From positions 2,673,960-2,737,959 of the forward strand of contig AP018794.1 of NCBI GenBank assembly GCA_009731425.1: DNA of 64,000 nt, read 5' to 3'. A program made the position numbers and the translations under genes. Below are positions 26,906-35,410 of this stretch, piece by piece; the first letter of the stretch is position 1, and each line of letters begins with the position of its first letter. The DNA comes from Lachnospiraceae bacterium KM106-2 (GTDB taxonomy: Bacteria; Bacillota; Clostridia; Lachnospirales; Lachnospiraceae). Under the pieces are notes generated by a model. It did no database searches. It saw nothing but the letters and a program-made list of their open reading frames with translations, and was not told the DNA's origin.

Positions 26906-26962
26906 TGACTATTGGTCATTAATACTGTAATTAGTTATAGCACATTAATGACCAATGGTCAA
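26906..26962 (-). promoter_or_regulatory. MMPL operon promoter with two TetR-type operators
   Basis: Minus strand TTGACC (26962-26957), 17-base spacer, TATAAC. The perfect palindrome TGACCAATGGTCA (26949-26961) covers the -35, and a near-perfect second copy TGACTATTGGTCA (26906-26918) lies downstream of the start site. Two sites flanking a promoter suggest tight repression by the divergent TetR protein. Confidence 0.75.
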
Positions 26963-27011
26963 TCTTATTTAGAAATTTTTAACATTTGATACAAGCTTTC
27001 AATATTTTTGC

Positions 27012-27039
27012 TTGAAATTATGCAGTTTAGGTCTATACT
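27012..27039 (+). promoter_or_regulatory. Promoter of the tetR gene
   Basis: TTGAAA (27012-27017) and TATACT (27034-27039) with a 16-base spacer, 44 bases before the ATG. The operators lie upstream of this promoter. Confidence 0.5.
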
Positions 27040-27082
27040 AAAAAGAGAATCATAGATAATTTATTAGAATGAAGGTGAGATT

Positions 27083-27709
27083 ATGGGAAAAATAGATGAT
27101 AAGAAACAGATGAAAAAAGACACTCTCTACCGTAGTTCTTTTGAACTTTTTACTCAGAAAGGATTTCATAAAACCTCTATTTCTGATATCGTTCAAAAAG
27201 CTGGTGTTGCCAAAGGAACTTTCTATCTATACTTCCGGGATAAATTTGACGTAAGAAACAAATTAATTTCCCATAAATCAAGTGTACTCTTCCAAAATGC
27301 ATACAATGCATTGGATAAAGATGAAATAGTTGATTTTTCAGAACAGTTAGTTTTCGTTGTCGATCACATTATCAATCAATTGACGCAAGATAAAGAATTA
27401 CTGACTTTTATAACTAAGAATTTAAGTTGGGGGGTATTTAAATCTGCCTTGCTTCATCCAAAAGAAGAAATTGGACTGGATTTTAAAGAATATTATACGG
27501 AATTGATCGAACATTCCCCTCTCCAATTTGAGAATCCAGAAGTCATGTTATACATGATCATCGAACTGGTAAGTTCCAATATCTACAGCTCAATCCTGTA
27601 TTCCGAACCAATTCCAATTGCTGAATTAAAGCCTTATTTATATCGTACGATTCGAGATATCATCAAGGCACAGGCAACCGCCCCTGAATTATGTACTGAT
27701 AAAAATTAA
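27083..27709 (+). CDS. TetR-family regulator of the MMPL operon
   Basis: A 208-residue TetR/AcrR protein with the DNA-binding helix-turn-helix at residues 14-60 (FELFTQKGFHKTSISDIVQKAGVAKGTFYLYFRDK). The C-terminal ligand domain is not similar to a known drug-binding class by eye. It is divergent from the MMPL pair, with two matching operators in the shared 213-base gap, so it very likely represses that operon. An AAGGTGAG ribosome site precedes the ATG. Confidence 0.9.
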   Translation: MGKIDDKKQMKKDTLYRSSFELFTQKGFHKTSISDIVQKAGVAKGTFYLYFRDKFDVRNKLISHKSSVLFQNAYNALDKDEIVDFSEQLVFVVDHIINQLTQDKELLTFITKNLSWGVFKSALLHPKEEIGLDFKEYYTELIEHSPLQFENPEVMLYMIIELVSSNIYSSILYSEPIPIAELKPYLYRTIRDIIKAQATAPELCTDKN

Positions 27710-27734
27710 ATCTGTTTCTATATTTTTTCAAATC

Positions 27735-27770
27735 AAAGACCACGCATGATATTATGCATGGTCTTTTTTT
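27735..27770 (+). terminator. Terminator of tetR
   Basis: AAAGACCACGCAT and ATGCATGGTCTTT pair with one mismatch, followed by seven T's, 26 bases after the stop. Confidence 0.85.
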
Positions 27771-27818
27771 ATGGCTTATGAATATAAATATATAAACATT
27801 AGTTAATAGGAGTTATAA

Positions 27819-28367
27819 ATGAGTTTAAATAATATGAACATATCTCCACACACAGTTGATTTAATGAAGGCAGCCCTTCCTTACTCCAATTATAATGCAC
27901 AGAATTCTATGAATGTATTAATTAAGGCAACGGAATTAGCAGACTCTCTACAAGATATGACAACTCCTCCTGACCTGTCCAGTTGCGATATTAAAAATCA
28001 AAATACGAATCCAGAAGAACTTCTTATGAATATTAAGCCTGTCTGCACTCCTCAGGAATCTGAGTTTGTAGATATGCTTCTTAACTTTATGCAAGCGAGA
28101 AAAATCTATCATGCTTATCAGGAATATAATACGACCAATCAAGTGCACGCAAGTGATATGAAAAATCAAAATAACTCACAAAATAATAATCAACAGACCA
28201 ATACTGGCTTTCCACGAGGGCCTCTTGACTTTCTCATGTCTCAGCTGTCACCCGAGCAACGAAATATGTTCGAGAACATGAGAATGATGATAAATTCCAT
28301 GAATCAAGGAGGAATCAATCCATTTAATTTTGGTTCGGATTCTTCAACTTCGCAAAGCAATCAGTAA
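27819..28367 (+). CDS. Hypothetical protein, Asn/Gln/Met-rich
   Basis: A 182-residue soluble protein I do not recognise. The first 105 residues look helical; residues 105-130 are an Asn/Gln-rich low-complexity linker; the tail contains a Met-rich helix (EQRNMFENMRMMINSMNQGG). An AGGAG site eight bases before the ATG supports the start. It is 18 bases upstream of a second small gene whose Met-rich C-terminus is similar in style, and both end at a common terminator, so they likely work together. Confidence 0.6.
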   Translation: MSLNNMNISPHTVDLMKAALPYSNYNAQNSMNVLIKATELADSLQDMTTPPDLSSCDIKNQNTNPEELLMNIKPVCTPQESEFVDMLLNFMQARKIYHAYQEYNTTNQVHASDMKNQNNSQNNNQQTNTGFPRGPLDFLMSQLSPEQRNMFENMRMMINSMNQGGINPFNFGSDSSTSQSNQ

Positions 28368-28385
28368 GGAAAGGGGCTTGTTGTT

Positions 28386-28664
28386 ATGAATGATGAAAAC
28401 TTTTTAAAACATCCAAATCTTAAAAATCTTGATCCACGTAAAAAAGGAATTTTATCAAATTTGCTAAAAGAATCCAAAGGAAAACCAATGAATCAGTGTT
28501 TTCCTGCTATCATGAAAGCAAATCAAACCTTACAGGCTCAAGGACTTTCTTTTAGTCCTAAGGAAAGTTCTGCTATCATGGATCTTCTATCTGCTGATAT
28601 GAATCCTGCTGATCGCGCACGCTTTGAAATGATGAAAAATATGATGAATAATATGAAACACTAA
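28386..28664 (+). CDS. Hypothetical protein, small, Met-rich tail
   Basis: A 92-residue soluble protein with no recognised domain. It is predicted helical and ends with a Met-rich helix (RARFEMMKNMMNNMKH) like the tail of the gene before it. An AAAGGGG site lies upstream of the ATG. The pair forms a two-gene operon closed by a strong terminator at 28673. Confidence 0.6.
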   Translation: MNDENFLKHPNLKNLDPRKKGILSNLLKESKGKPMNQCFPAIMKANQTLQAQGLSFSPKESSAIMDLLSADMNPADRARFEMMKNMMNNMKH

Positions 28665-28672
28665 TCTTAACC

Positions 28673-28699
28673 GCCCCATATTTTTATGGGGCTTTTTTT
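28673..28699 (+). terminator. Terminator of the small hypothetical pair
   Basis: GCCCCAT and ATGGGGC pair around ATTTTT, followed by seven T's on the plus strand. Confidence 0.85.
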
Positions 28700-28787
28700 A
28701 CTATAATTTGTATGGATAACTCTTTAAAAAACGGTAACAATGATAGTATAAACCAATTACAATAATTCTTTTAGAGAGGTGATTATT

Positions 28788-29192
28788 TTGAGAAACAGTG
28801 AACACTTAGCCATCGGCTTTGGTTTTAGCTATGGTCTACTATATCTTGCTAAGAAAGTAGGTTTGAATATAGATTCTGCTACTGCTCTTCTCTTAATCGG
28901 AGGTTCCCTCCTTGGTTCTGTACTTCCTGATATCGATCATGAAGAGGGACTACTCGGAAGGTTTATCCCATTTCTATCTGAATTTTTAAAAGAAAAATCA
29001 ATTACACACAGCATAGTATTTGCACTCATTGTTCCTTTATCCTTATCTTTTATAGAAATACCTTTGGGAATTGGAGCATTTATTGGAATCCTGAGTCATA
29101 TTTCCTTTGATATCATGACACCAAATGATACCGGTGTTGGACTTCTCTACCCCTTTAAAAAGAAAAAATACTTTAAAAATACAGTTTCTTAA
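28788..29192 (+). CDS. YdjM/DUF457-like membrane-bound metal-dependent hydrolase family protein
   Basis: A 134-residue membrane protein with an HLAIGFGFSYG start, the PDIDHEEGLLGRFIPF metal-site-like motif (about residues 44-59), an ITHSIVFA motif and an LSHISFDIMTP motif. These conserved His/Asp clusters on membrane helices mark the YdjM/DUF457 family, whose function is poorly known. I start at a TTG (28788), eight bases after GAGG; a frame from the GTG at 28779 would lie within the ribosome site. Confidence 0.7.
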   Translation: MRNSEHLAIGFGFSYGLLYLAKKVGLNIDSATALLLIGGSLLGSVLPDIDHEEGLLGRFIPFLSEFLKEKSITHSIVFALIVPLSLSFIEIPLGIGAFIGILSHISFDIMTPNDTGVGLLYPFKKKKYFKNTVS

Positions 29193-29197
29193 ATGAA

Positions 29198-29227
29198 TGG
29201 CGTCTTAAGTGTGTCCTTAAGGCGCCA
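29198..29227. terminator. Stem-loop between convergent genes
   Basis: TGGCGTCTTAAG (29198-29209) pairs with CTTAAGGCGCCA (29216-29227), one GU pair. T's on either side are few, but position between two convergent genes supports a two-way terminator. Confidence 0.6.
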
Positions 29228-29234
29228 ATTTACT

Positions 29235-30224
29235 TTATTGATTTAATTGTAATAAATAATTGCGATAACGTTCTAATGTCTTACCAAAGACTTCAACACT
29301 CCAACGACGATATGCTCCATTATCTTCATAATTTCGATAATCAGATTCCACGATCATACCAAGCTCACGATACAAGGTGTAGATCAATCTCCTTATCTCT
29401 TCTGATCGACTTTTAAAATTTCTCCCATACCCCTTTATAAATTGTGGATCAAGATTCTCCTCAAAAGAGAGTTCAAATTCCATGAGAGGATCGCCCCAGA
29501 GCGCACGTTCAAAATCAATAATTCCTTCTACTCTATCTTCTTTAATGAAGATATTTCCCTCCCACAAATCCCAATGGACAAAATGAGGTTGTTTCACATC
29601 ATCTAAGTATTCTTTGGCGTCCTGTACGATCTCAAATAGCTCATCATAAGTAATATATTTTAAATCGGTATGCTTCTTTCTTGCATCTTCTAATAACTGT
29701 TGAAATAAATAATTGATAAAGTCTGAATTATAAGTAAACTCTTTATCGTCTGAAAAAATTTTAAAAGTAGTCCCTTCCACATCATTCATGGTACGATTCC
29801 AATGTCCAAGCTCTTCCTTAAGCTTTCCATAACTCTCCTTTGGCATTTTATTCTTTTCATTTTCTAAACATTTGCCCTCTATTTTGGTCATAAAGAAATA
29901 ATCACTATTGCAAAGTGTCTTTGAAGGATCATAATATAACACTTCTGGAATCGACAACTTTGTTCTTTCCCGGATCAATTGGATCGCTTTCACCTCTGTC
30001 TCGATCAATTCCTTCTCATAAGACATCATTTCTGTTTCAGGTGCTGGACCAATCTTTAATATTACATTACGATCTTTTCCTTTCATTTCATAGACTGCAT
30101 TGCAAAATCCACCTTCCATCTCTGTAATGGAACTTTTATCCACATAGGTATCTTTTCCAAATGCCCGCAAGACCATGTTCTGTATCTTTTCAAACGATTG
30201 TTTATTCTTTGTGCTTGATTCCAT
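29235..30224 (-). CDS. Phosphotransferase of the aminoglycoside/choline kinase-like (APH) fold
   Basis: A 329-residue soluble kinase-like enzyme. The APH catalytic loop HWDLWEGNIF (H-x-D-x4-N, about residues 220-229) and the metal-binding GIIDFERALWGDP (about 237-249) are intact, and the N-lobe Lys in NVILKIG fits ATP binding. Families with this fold phosphorylate aminoglycosides, sugars, choline or methylthioribose; nothing here fixes the substrate. It is a stand-alone gene with an AGGAGG site 11 bases upstream. Resistance should not be assumed. Confidence 0.75.
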   Translation of the reverse strand: MESSTKNKQSFEKIQNMVLRAFGKDTYVDKSSITEMEGGFCNAVYEMKGKDRNVILKIGPAPETEMMSYEKELIETEVKAIQLIRERTKLSIPEVLYYDPSKTLCNSDYFFMTKIEGKCLENEKNKMPKESYGKLKEELGHWNRTMNDVEGTTFKIFSDDKEFTYNSDFINYLFQQLLEDARKKHTDLKYITYDELFEIVQDAKEYLDDVKQPHFVHWDLWEGNIFIKEDRVEGIIDFERALWGDPLMEFELSFEENLDPQFIKGYGRNFKSRSEEIRRLIYTLYRELGMIVESDYRNYEDNGAYRRWSVEVFGKTLERYRNYLLQLNQ

Positions 30225-30309
30225 CTTTCTCGCCTCCTAAGAATTTACTCCTAGTTTAACAAATTTCTCTCGAAAGAAATACCACGTAAATCGGACATTT
30301 TAGGTGTAC

Positions 30310-30349
30310 AAAAAAGAACCCTGAGACTATGAAATCTCAGGGTTCTTTT
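30310..30349 (-). terminator. Terminator of the GH2/sugar transporter operon
   Basis: AAAAGAACCCTGAGA (30312-30325... arm) and its complement TCTCAGGGTTCTTTT form a near-perfect stem around a 9-base loop, with T's on both strands. It lies 20 bases past the GH2 stop. Confidence 0.85.
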
Positions 30350-30368
30350 CTTTTTGAAGGGTTTAAAA

Positions 30369-33128
30369 CTATTTAATTGTAACTGGAGTACAGATACCAG
30401 CTTGTGGCCATTCCTCATTTTCATTATGAATGACTACCGTGATAACATGTTCACCAGAAAGGTCTGTTGGTAGATCGACTGTCATATAGCCACCGAAGGA
30501 ATCCGTTCTTCTTGCCATTTCTTTTCCGTCGATATAGATCCATACATGACCATTGATTGAACCAAAGTAGAGATGTTTCTCTTCTTCTGTTCTTGGGATG
30601 TTGGCTACTGCTCTGTAAAGACCATACTTATGAAGTTGATCTGCAAGCTGTGCCTGATTTTCCCCTGTAAATGCAATTGGTTCGAAGCTGTTCATATCAT
30701 TTGCATCAACTTTTGGATTTGGATCTGGCATCTCATCAAATAATTGATAATACATCTTCCAGCCTTCCACAACCTGTTCCTTCACTGGACGAACATAAGG
30801 GATTACCTCAGCATCCTTCACAGGAATTACGATTGTTTCTGTTTCCACTCCATCAATTGATACTCTAACTGTAACATCTTCTTTTACTGTATTGCGGATG
30901 ATACATTGTGCTTTACCATGATATAGGCTTCTATGATCTGCTAAGTCATCTTCATGACTATTTGGATCACCGTTGCCAACACCAATAATTCTAGCACCGC
31001 CTGTTACTTCAAAGTGAACCATATCAGATGCTTTCGTAACAAGTGTTCCTTTTGCATCTACAAGATTTACATTGATCGCAACAGCATCATGTCCACCATC
31101 GAGAAGATAATCTTTACTTAATTCAACAACAACCTTGCTCTTTGCACCGGCTGTTCTTGTAATATCTTCTGCTACTGCTTCGCCATTACGGTAAGCAATT
31201 GCTTTTAACTCACCTGCTTGATAAGGAACCATAAAGGTTACTTGATCATATTTATGAGCCGCTTTTTCTTCTACTAGAGATCCGTTTAAATAAATAGCAA
31301 CCTTTTCACAGTTTGTGAAGGCCATAACTTTTACTTCCGTTCCTTCTGCTACATCTAAATTCCAGTCTGGAACTAAATGAACGATCGGATCTTCTTTCCA
31401 GAATGCTTTATATAAATAACATGCATCTTTTTCAAAACCACAGCTATCGTAAGTTCCAAAGAAAGTTGCTACACTTGGCCAAGTAAATGGTGTTGGTTCT
31501 CCACGGTAATCGAATCCTGTCCATACAAAGGCTCCGGCTACAAATGGTCTCTCATTTACTTGTTCCCAAGCATCACGTACTGTATTACCCCATAATGCAC
31601 ACTCTTCATCATAGTTATCAATCAGATGAGCATCCAAATCAGTTTTGTGCTCGCCACGTACCATAAATGCACTGGCAGTTTCAGAACCAAGCAATGGTGT
31701 GTTTGGATATTTCTTGTGGAAATCGTCATATCTTCCTGGATTATAATTAATTCCAGTTGCATCTAAGATTGTAGATGCGCCGACTTCTTCCATATATCCA
31801 CCATTGAATGCTCCTAGTACAGGTCTTGTATCATCAAATGATTTCACAAGTGCCTGCATTCTTCCTGCCATTCTGCGTCCCTTACCAGTACCTTGAAGAG
31901 GTTCTTCATTAAATACAGAGTATAAGATTACAGATGGATGATTTCTTGCACGTTTCACGATCCACTCAAGATCACGTAATGTTTCTTCACTTGAACTATA
32001 AGTTCGGTTTTCTTCCATAACCATAAGGCCATACTGATCACAAAGTTGTAAGATCTCTGGATCCGGATTATGAGCCTGACGATATGCATTCGCTCCAAGT
32101 TCTTTTAATAACTTGATTCGATATTCTTTGATCGCGTATGGTACCGCAACACCAACACCTGCATGATCTTGATGATTACAGAAACCTTTTAACTTAATGT
32201 TCTCTCCATTTAACCAGAAGCCATCTTTGGCATCTAATGAAATATAACGGAAACCAATTGGAGTTACTAGATAATCTGTCTTTCCATCACAAGTAACTGT
32301 AGTTTTACCATAATAGAGAGTAGGTGATTCTGGTGACCAAAGTGCAGGATCATTTACCATGATAGAATCACGATCCACATTTTGACCATAACCATTAATC
32401 TGTCCACTTCCAGCTGTTCTACCTAATTCTTTTCCATCTTTATCACAAATAACTGTTTCAATTTGATAATCTTTTGTAAATTCGAAACTATTTTCAATTG
32501 TAGTCTCTACTTCTACTAACCAATTACCATCTTCTTGTCTGATTGGTTTGAAGTAGCTGCCATAATAACCGATGTGTACGGGTTCTTTTTTTAGTAACCA
32601 TACATTTCGATAAATTCCAGCTCCTTCATACCACCAGCCTTCCCAAGCACTGGCATCGATCTTGATCGCTAACGTATTTGGTATAATTCCGAAATTAGCC
32701 ATATCCGTCATATCAACACTAAAACTATTGTATCCGGAGAATGAACGTTTTAAATTCGTTCCATTTACATAGATATCAGCATCACATGACATTCCTTCAA
32801 ATTCAAGAAGAATCTGTTTTCCCATATCTTCTTCTGGTAGATCGAAACGAATACGATACCAACAGATTCCTCTTTCTTTATAACCTTGATTAGGTGAACC
32901 TTCTTCGGTAAATTCATGCTCTGTTACGAAATCATGAGGCAATTCAACAGTTTCCCAATTTGAATCATCATACCCACTGTCAGCTGGACCTTTGGCCGCC
33001 CCGCCTTTAGAAAAACCGTATACGTCGTCATGGTTTTTAGTAGGCGGGAGAATGGATATATCCTGCTCGATGAATTTCCAGCCACGATTTAAGCAATAGA
33101 TTCCTGGCTGATTTTGCAGATATTTCAT
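30369..33128 (-). CDS. Glycoside hydrolase family 2 (beta-galactosidase-like)
   Basis: A 919-residue cytosolic retaining glycosidase. The N-terminal sugar-binding domain (about 10-180) is followed by an Ig-like domain (to about 295) and the TIM barrel with the acid/base in SVFNEEP (E408) and the nucleophile in LLGSETASAF (E483), then DUF4982-like and C-terminal beta domains (about 590-919). GFRYISLDAKDGFWLNGENIKLKG is a GH2 hallmark. There is no signal peptide, so it should act on sugars after import by the neighbouring ABC system. Beta-galactosidase is the likeliest activity; other GH2 activities cannot be ruled out. Confidence 0.85.
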   Translation of the reverse strand: MKYLQNQPGIYCLNRGWKFIEQDISILPPTKNHDDVYGFSKGGAAKGPADSGYDDSNWETVELPHDFVTEHEFTEEGSPNQGYKERGICWYRIRFDLPEEDMGKQILLEFEGMSCDADIYVNGTNLKRSFSGYNSFSVDMTDMANFGIIPNTLAIKIDASAWEGWWYEGAGIYRNVWLLKKEPVHIGYYGSYFKPIRQEDGNWLVEVETTIENSFEFTKDYQIETVICDKDGKELGRTAGSGQINGYGQNVDRDSIMVNDPALWSPESPTLYYGKTTVTCDGKTDYLVTPIGFRYISLDAKDGFWLNGENIKLKGFCNHQDHAGVGVAVPYAIKEYRIKLLKELGANAYRQAHNPDPEILQLCDQYGLMVMEENRTYSSSEETLRDLEWIVKRARNHPSVILYSVFNEEPLQGTGKGRRMAGRMQALVKSFDDTRPVLGAFNGGYMEEVGASTILDATGINYNPGRYDDFHKKYPNTPLLGSETASAFMVRGEHKTDLDAHLIDNYDEECALWGNTVRDAWEQVNERPFVAGAFVWTGFDYRGEPTPFTWPSVATFFGTYDSCGFEKDACYLYKAFWKEDPIVHLVPDWNLDVAEGTEVKVMAFTNCEKVAIYLNGSLVEEKAAHKYDQVTFMVPYQAGELKAIAYRNGEAVAEDITRTAGAKSKVVVELSKDYLLDGGHDAVAINVNLVDAKGTLVTKASDMVHFEVTGGARIIGVGNGDPNSHEDDLADHRSLYHGKAQCIIRNTVKEDVTVRVSIDGVETETIVIPVKDAEVIPYVRPVKEQVVEGWKMYYQLFDEMPDPNPKVDANDMNSFEPIAFTGENQAQLADQLHKYGLYRAVANIPRTEEEKHLYFGSINGHVWIYIDGKEMARRTDSFGGYMTVDLPTDLSGEHVITVVIHNENEEWPQAGICTPVTIK

Positions 33129-33158
33129 AGTATCCCCTCCCGTAAATTATGTTTAGTC

Positions 33159-33995
33159 TTATTCTTTTACTGCTGCTCCACCAAGTGAAGTAATTAACAT
33201 CTTCTGAGTGATTACAAAGAAGATGATGAATGGTACTGCAATGATTAAAGAACCAGCAGCGAATGAAGTAAAGTAATTTTTCTTATCTGATACGAAACTA
33301 AATAATCCTAATGCAACGGTCTGCATCTTAGAAGAACGAAGTACCATCTTAGGGAAGATGAAATCCATCCAAGGTGCTGTAAAGCTTGTAATTGCAAGGA
33401 AAGTAATAATTGGTTTAGCGATTGGAAGGATGATCGTCCAGAAGATTCTAAAGTGGTTTGCACCATCGATTCTTGCTGCTTCATCAAGTGCTTTTGGAAT
33501 TGTATCCAAGTAACTCTTAACCATCCAACAGTTATAAGGAATATTACCTGCAAGGTATACAAGAATTAATCCCCATAAAGTATCAAGTCCATCAATACGA
33601 AGTAAGATAACATAGATTGCTACCATACCTACGAAAGAAGGGAAGATCTGAAGGATTAATAATGCCATCATCATACTCTTCTTTAACATAAAGTGGAATC
33701 TTGAGAATACATAAGCACTAAGTGCACATACTAATACCGTTAATACAGTAGTAGATACTGCGATAATGAATGTGTTCTTAAACCAGTTTGCATAATCAGT
33801 CTGATTAAATAAGAATTTAAAGCGATCTAAAGTAAAGCCATCACCAAATGGCACAATACTAAGCTGTGCAATACTTTGTTTTGGTGAGAATGCTGCACTT
33901 ACTACATAAACAAGTGGGTAAAGTACAAATAATGATGTACCAATTAGGAATGTCCATAATAAGATTTTTGTGAATACTTTGCTTACTTTTTGCAT
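33159..33995 (-). CDS. Carbohydrate ABC permease, MalG/GanQ-like
   Basis: A 278-residue CUT1-family permease with six membrane segments and the EAA loop ALDEAARIDGANHFRIFWTIILPIAKP (about residues 180-206). Its ATG shares a base with the stop of the MalF-like gene (TAATG), so the two are translationally coupled. No ATPase gene is in the operon, as is usual where a shared MsmX-type ATPase serves several CUT1 importers. Confidence 0.9.
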   Translation of the reverse strand: MQKVSKVFTKILLWTFLIGTSLFVLYPLVYVVSAAFSPKQSIAQLSIVPFGDGFTLDRFKFLFNQTDYANWFKNTFIIAVSTTVLTVLVCALSAYVFSRFHFMLKKSMMMALLILQIFPSFVGMVAIYVILLRIDGLDTLWGLILVYLAGNIPYNCWMVKSYLDTIPKALDEAARIDGANHFRIFWTIILPIAKPIITFLAITSFTAPWMDFIFPKMVLRSSKMQTVALGLFSFVSDKKNYFTSFAAGSLIIAVPFIIFFVITQKMLITSLGGAAVKE

Positions 33996-35317
33996 TATAC
34001 TTCACCCTCCTTATAAGATTTCGTACGTCTAAAGCTCCAGATAGCAAATGGTGCCATAACAACAAAGATAACAATTGCTAATACGGATGCGTAATTATAT
34101 TTCATTAATGTTACAGTTAAGTTATAGATCCAAGTAACTAAGATATCAGTACCACCGGCAGATGTGATCGTACTATCCGCAACTTTTGGAAGACCGCCAG
34201 TTAAGAAGTAGATCGCACCAAAGTTATTAATGTTATGTGTAAATGACATAATAATTAATGGTGTTGTTTGATATAAAACAAGTGGTAATGTGATCTTTCT
34301 AAACATGTAGAATTTACTTGCTCCATCGATAGAGGCTGCTTCATAAATATCTGGTGAGATTGCTGTCATATTACCCATAACAAGTAACATGAAGTAAGAG
34401 AAACCAGCCCATAAGTTAACTAAAACACATACAAATCGGCATAACCAAACATCGGAAAGCCAAGGAATTGCATTATTAATGAGACCTAATTCCATCAAAG
34501 TTCTATTTACAATACCAAAAGAACCATTTAATAAGTTCTTCCAAACTAACATACTAACAACGGCTGGTACCGCGTAAGGTAAGATGAAGATTGAACGAAA
34601 TACTGGTTTAATCTTGATCTTAGATTCGTTAAGTACTACTGCCATGATTAATCCACCTGCGTAGCAAGTTAAAGTAGCTAATGTACCCCAGATTAATGTC
34701 CAAATGGCAACTCGACCTAAAGCGCCTGTCCAAGTAGATTCTCCACCGAACATTGCTTTAAAGTTTTCAAATCCAACCCAGTCTACAGAAGCACTTGGTG
34801 GAATATGTGATGGTGCGGAATAGTTTGTAAAGGCAACTGCTGCAGAGAATACAAGCGGTACAATTACAAAGAATATGATTAATAAAACAGCTGGTGCTAA
34901 ACCAAAGATCGGGAATGACTTTCCTACTGCAGATCTAAGTGAAGATCCTTTAAGGTTTAGTTCTCCATTTCTTGCACAAAATGCGCTATATTCAGCTAAT
35001 GCACCTCTTACAGAAATGACATAAACTGATACAAGAATAGCGATTACTGCAAGAATCATAATACCGTCAATTAACATATATATTGAATTATCTCGCATCA
35101 TAACTGGTACTGTTACATCTACTTCGCCCAATGTTATCATGTCATATACTTTAGTTGCAAAAGTTGGGATGAGAACTAATGTCAACACTTCCACTAATGC
35201 AAATAATGCACCTTTTAAATATTGTTTAAAATATAATATATGACTTAATCCCATGAACAAAATGGAGGTAAGTAATACTTTTGATTTTGATGACCCATCT
35301 GCATTTAATGTTGTCAT
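33995..35317 (-). CDS. Carbohydrate ABC permease, MalF/GanP-like
   Basis: A 440-residue CUT1 permease longer than usual because of an N-terminal extension with two extra membrane segments (about residues 10-90), as in MalF/GanP proteins. The EAA loop reads YEAASIDGASKFYMFRKITLPLV. I place the start at 35317, nine bases after AAGGAG; the longer frame to 35344 has no ribosome site. It partners the MalG-like permease. GanP/GanQ transport of galacto-oligosaccharides is the best analogy given the GH2 enzyme. Confidence 0.88.
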   Translation of the reverse strand: MTTLNADGSSKSKVLLTSILFMGLSHILYFKQYLKGALFALVEVLTLVLIPTFATKVYDMITLGEVDVTVPVMMRDNSIYMLIDGIMILAVIAILVSVYVISVRGALAEYSAFCARNGELNLKGSSLRSAVGKSFPIFGLAPAVLLIIFFVIVPLVFSAAVAFTNYSAPSHIPPSASVDWVGFENFKAMFGGESTWTGALGRVAIWTLIWGTLATLTCYAGGLIMAVVLNESKIKIKPVFRSIFILPYAVPAVVSMLVWKNLLNGSFGIVNRTLMELGLINNAIPWLSDVWLCRFVCVLVNLWAGFSYFMLLVMGNMTAISPDIYEAASIDGASKFYMFRKITLPLVLYQTTPLIIMSFTHNINNFGAIYFLTGGLPKVADSTITSAGGTDILVTWIYNLTVTLMKYNYASVLAIVIFVVMAPFAIWSFRRTKSYKEGEV

Positions 35318-35361
35318 ATGAACACACTCCTTATTTGCTATCATAAATTACCTCTTTATGT

Positions 35362-35393
35362 TTGAATCCGTTGCCTTGCGACAACGGATTCAA
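35362..35393 (-). other. Perfect 12-bp stem-loop between malE-like and malF-like genes
   Basis: TTGAATCCGTTG pairs exactly with CAACGGATTCAA around an 8-base loop, without a T run. Such hairpins after a solute-binding protein gene commonly protect its mRNA 3' end or reduce readthrough, giving more binding protein than permease. Confidence 0.7.
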
Positions 35394-35410
35394 GAATTTT
35401 AGTAACTAGA

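Noticed and set aside
29235..30224. Aminoglycoside resistance gene
   Set aside because: The APH-type fold is shared by many metabolic kinases; the motifs alone do not show drug resistance.
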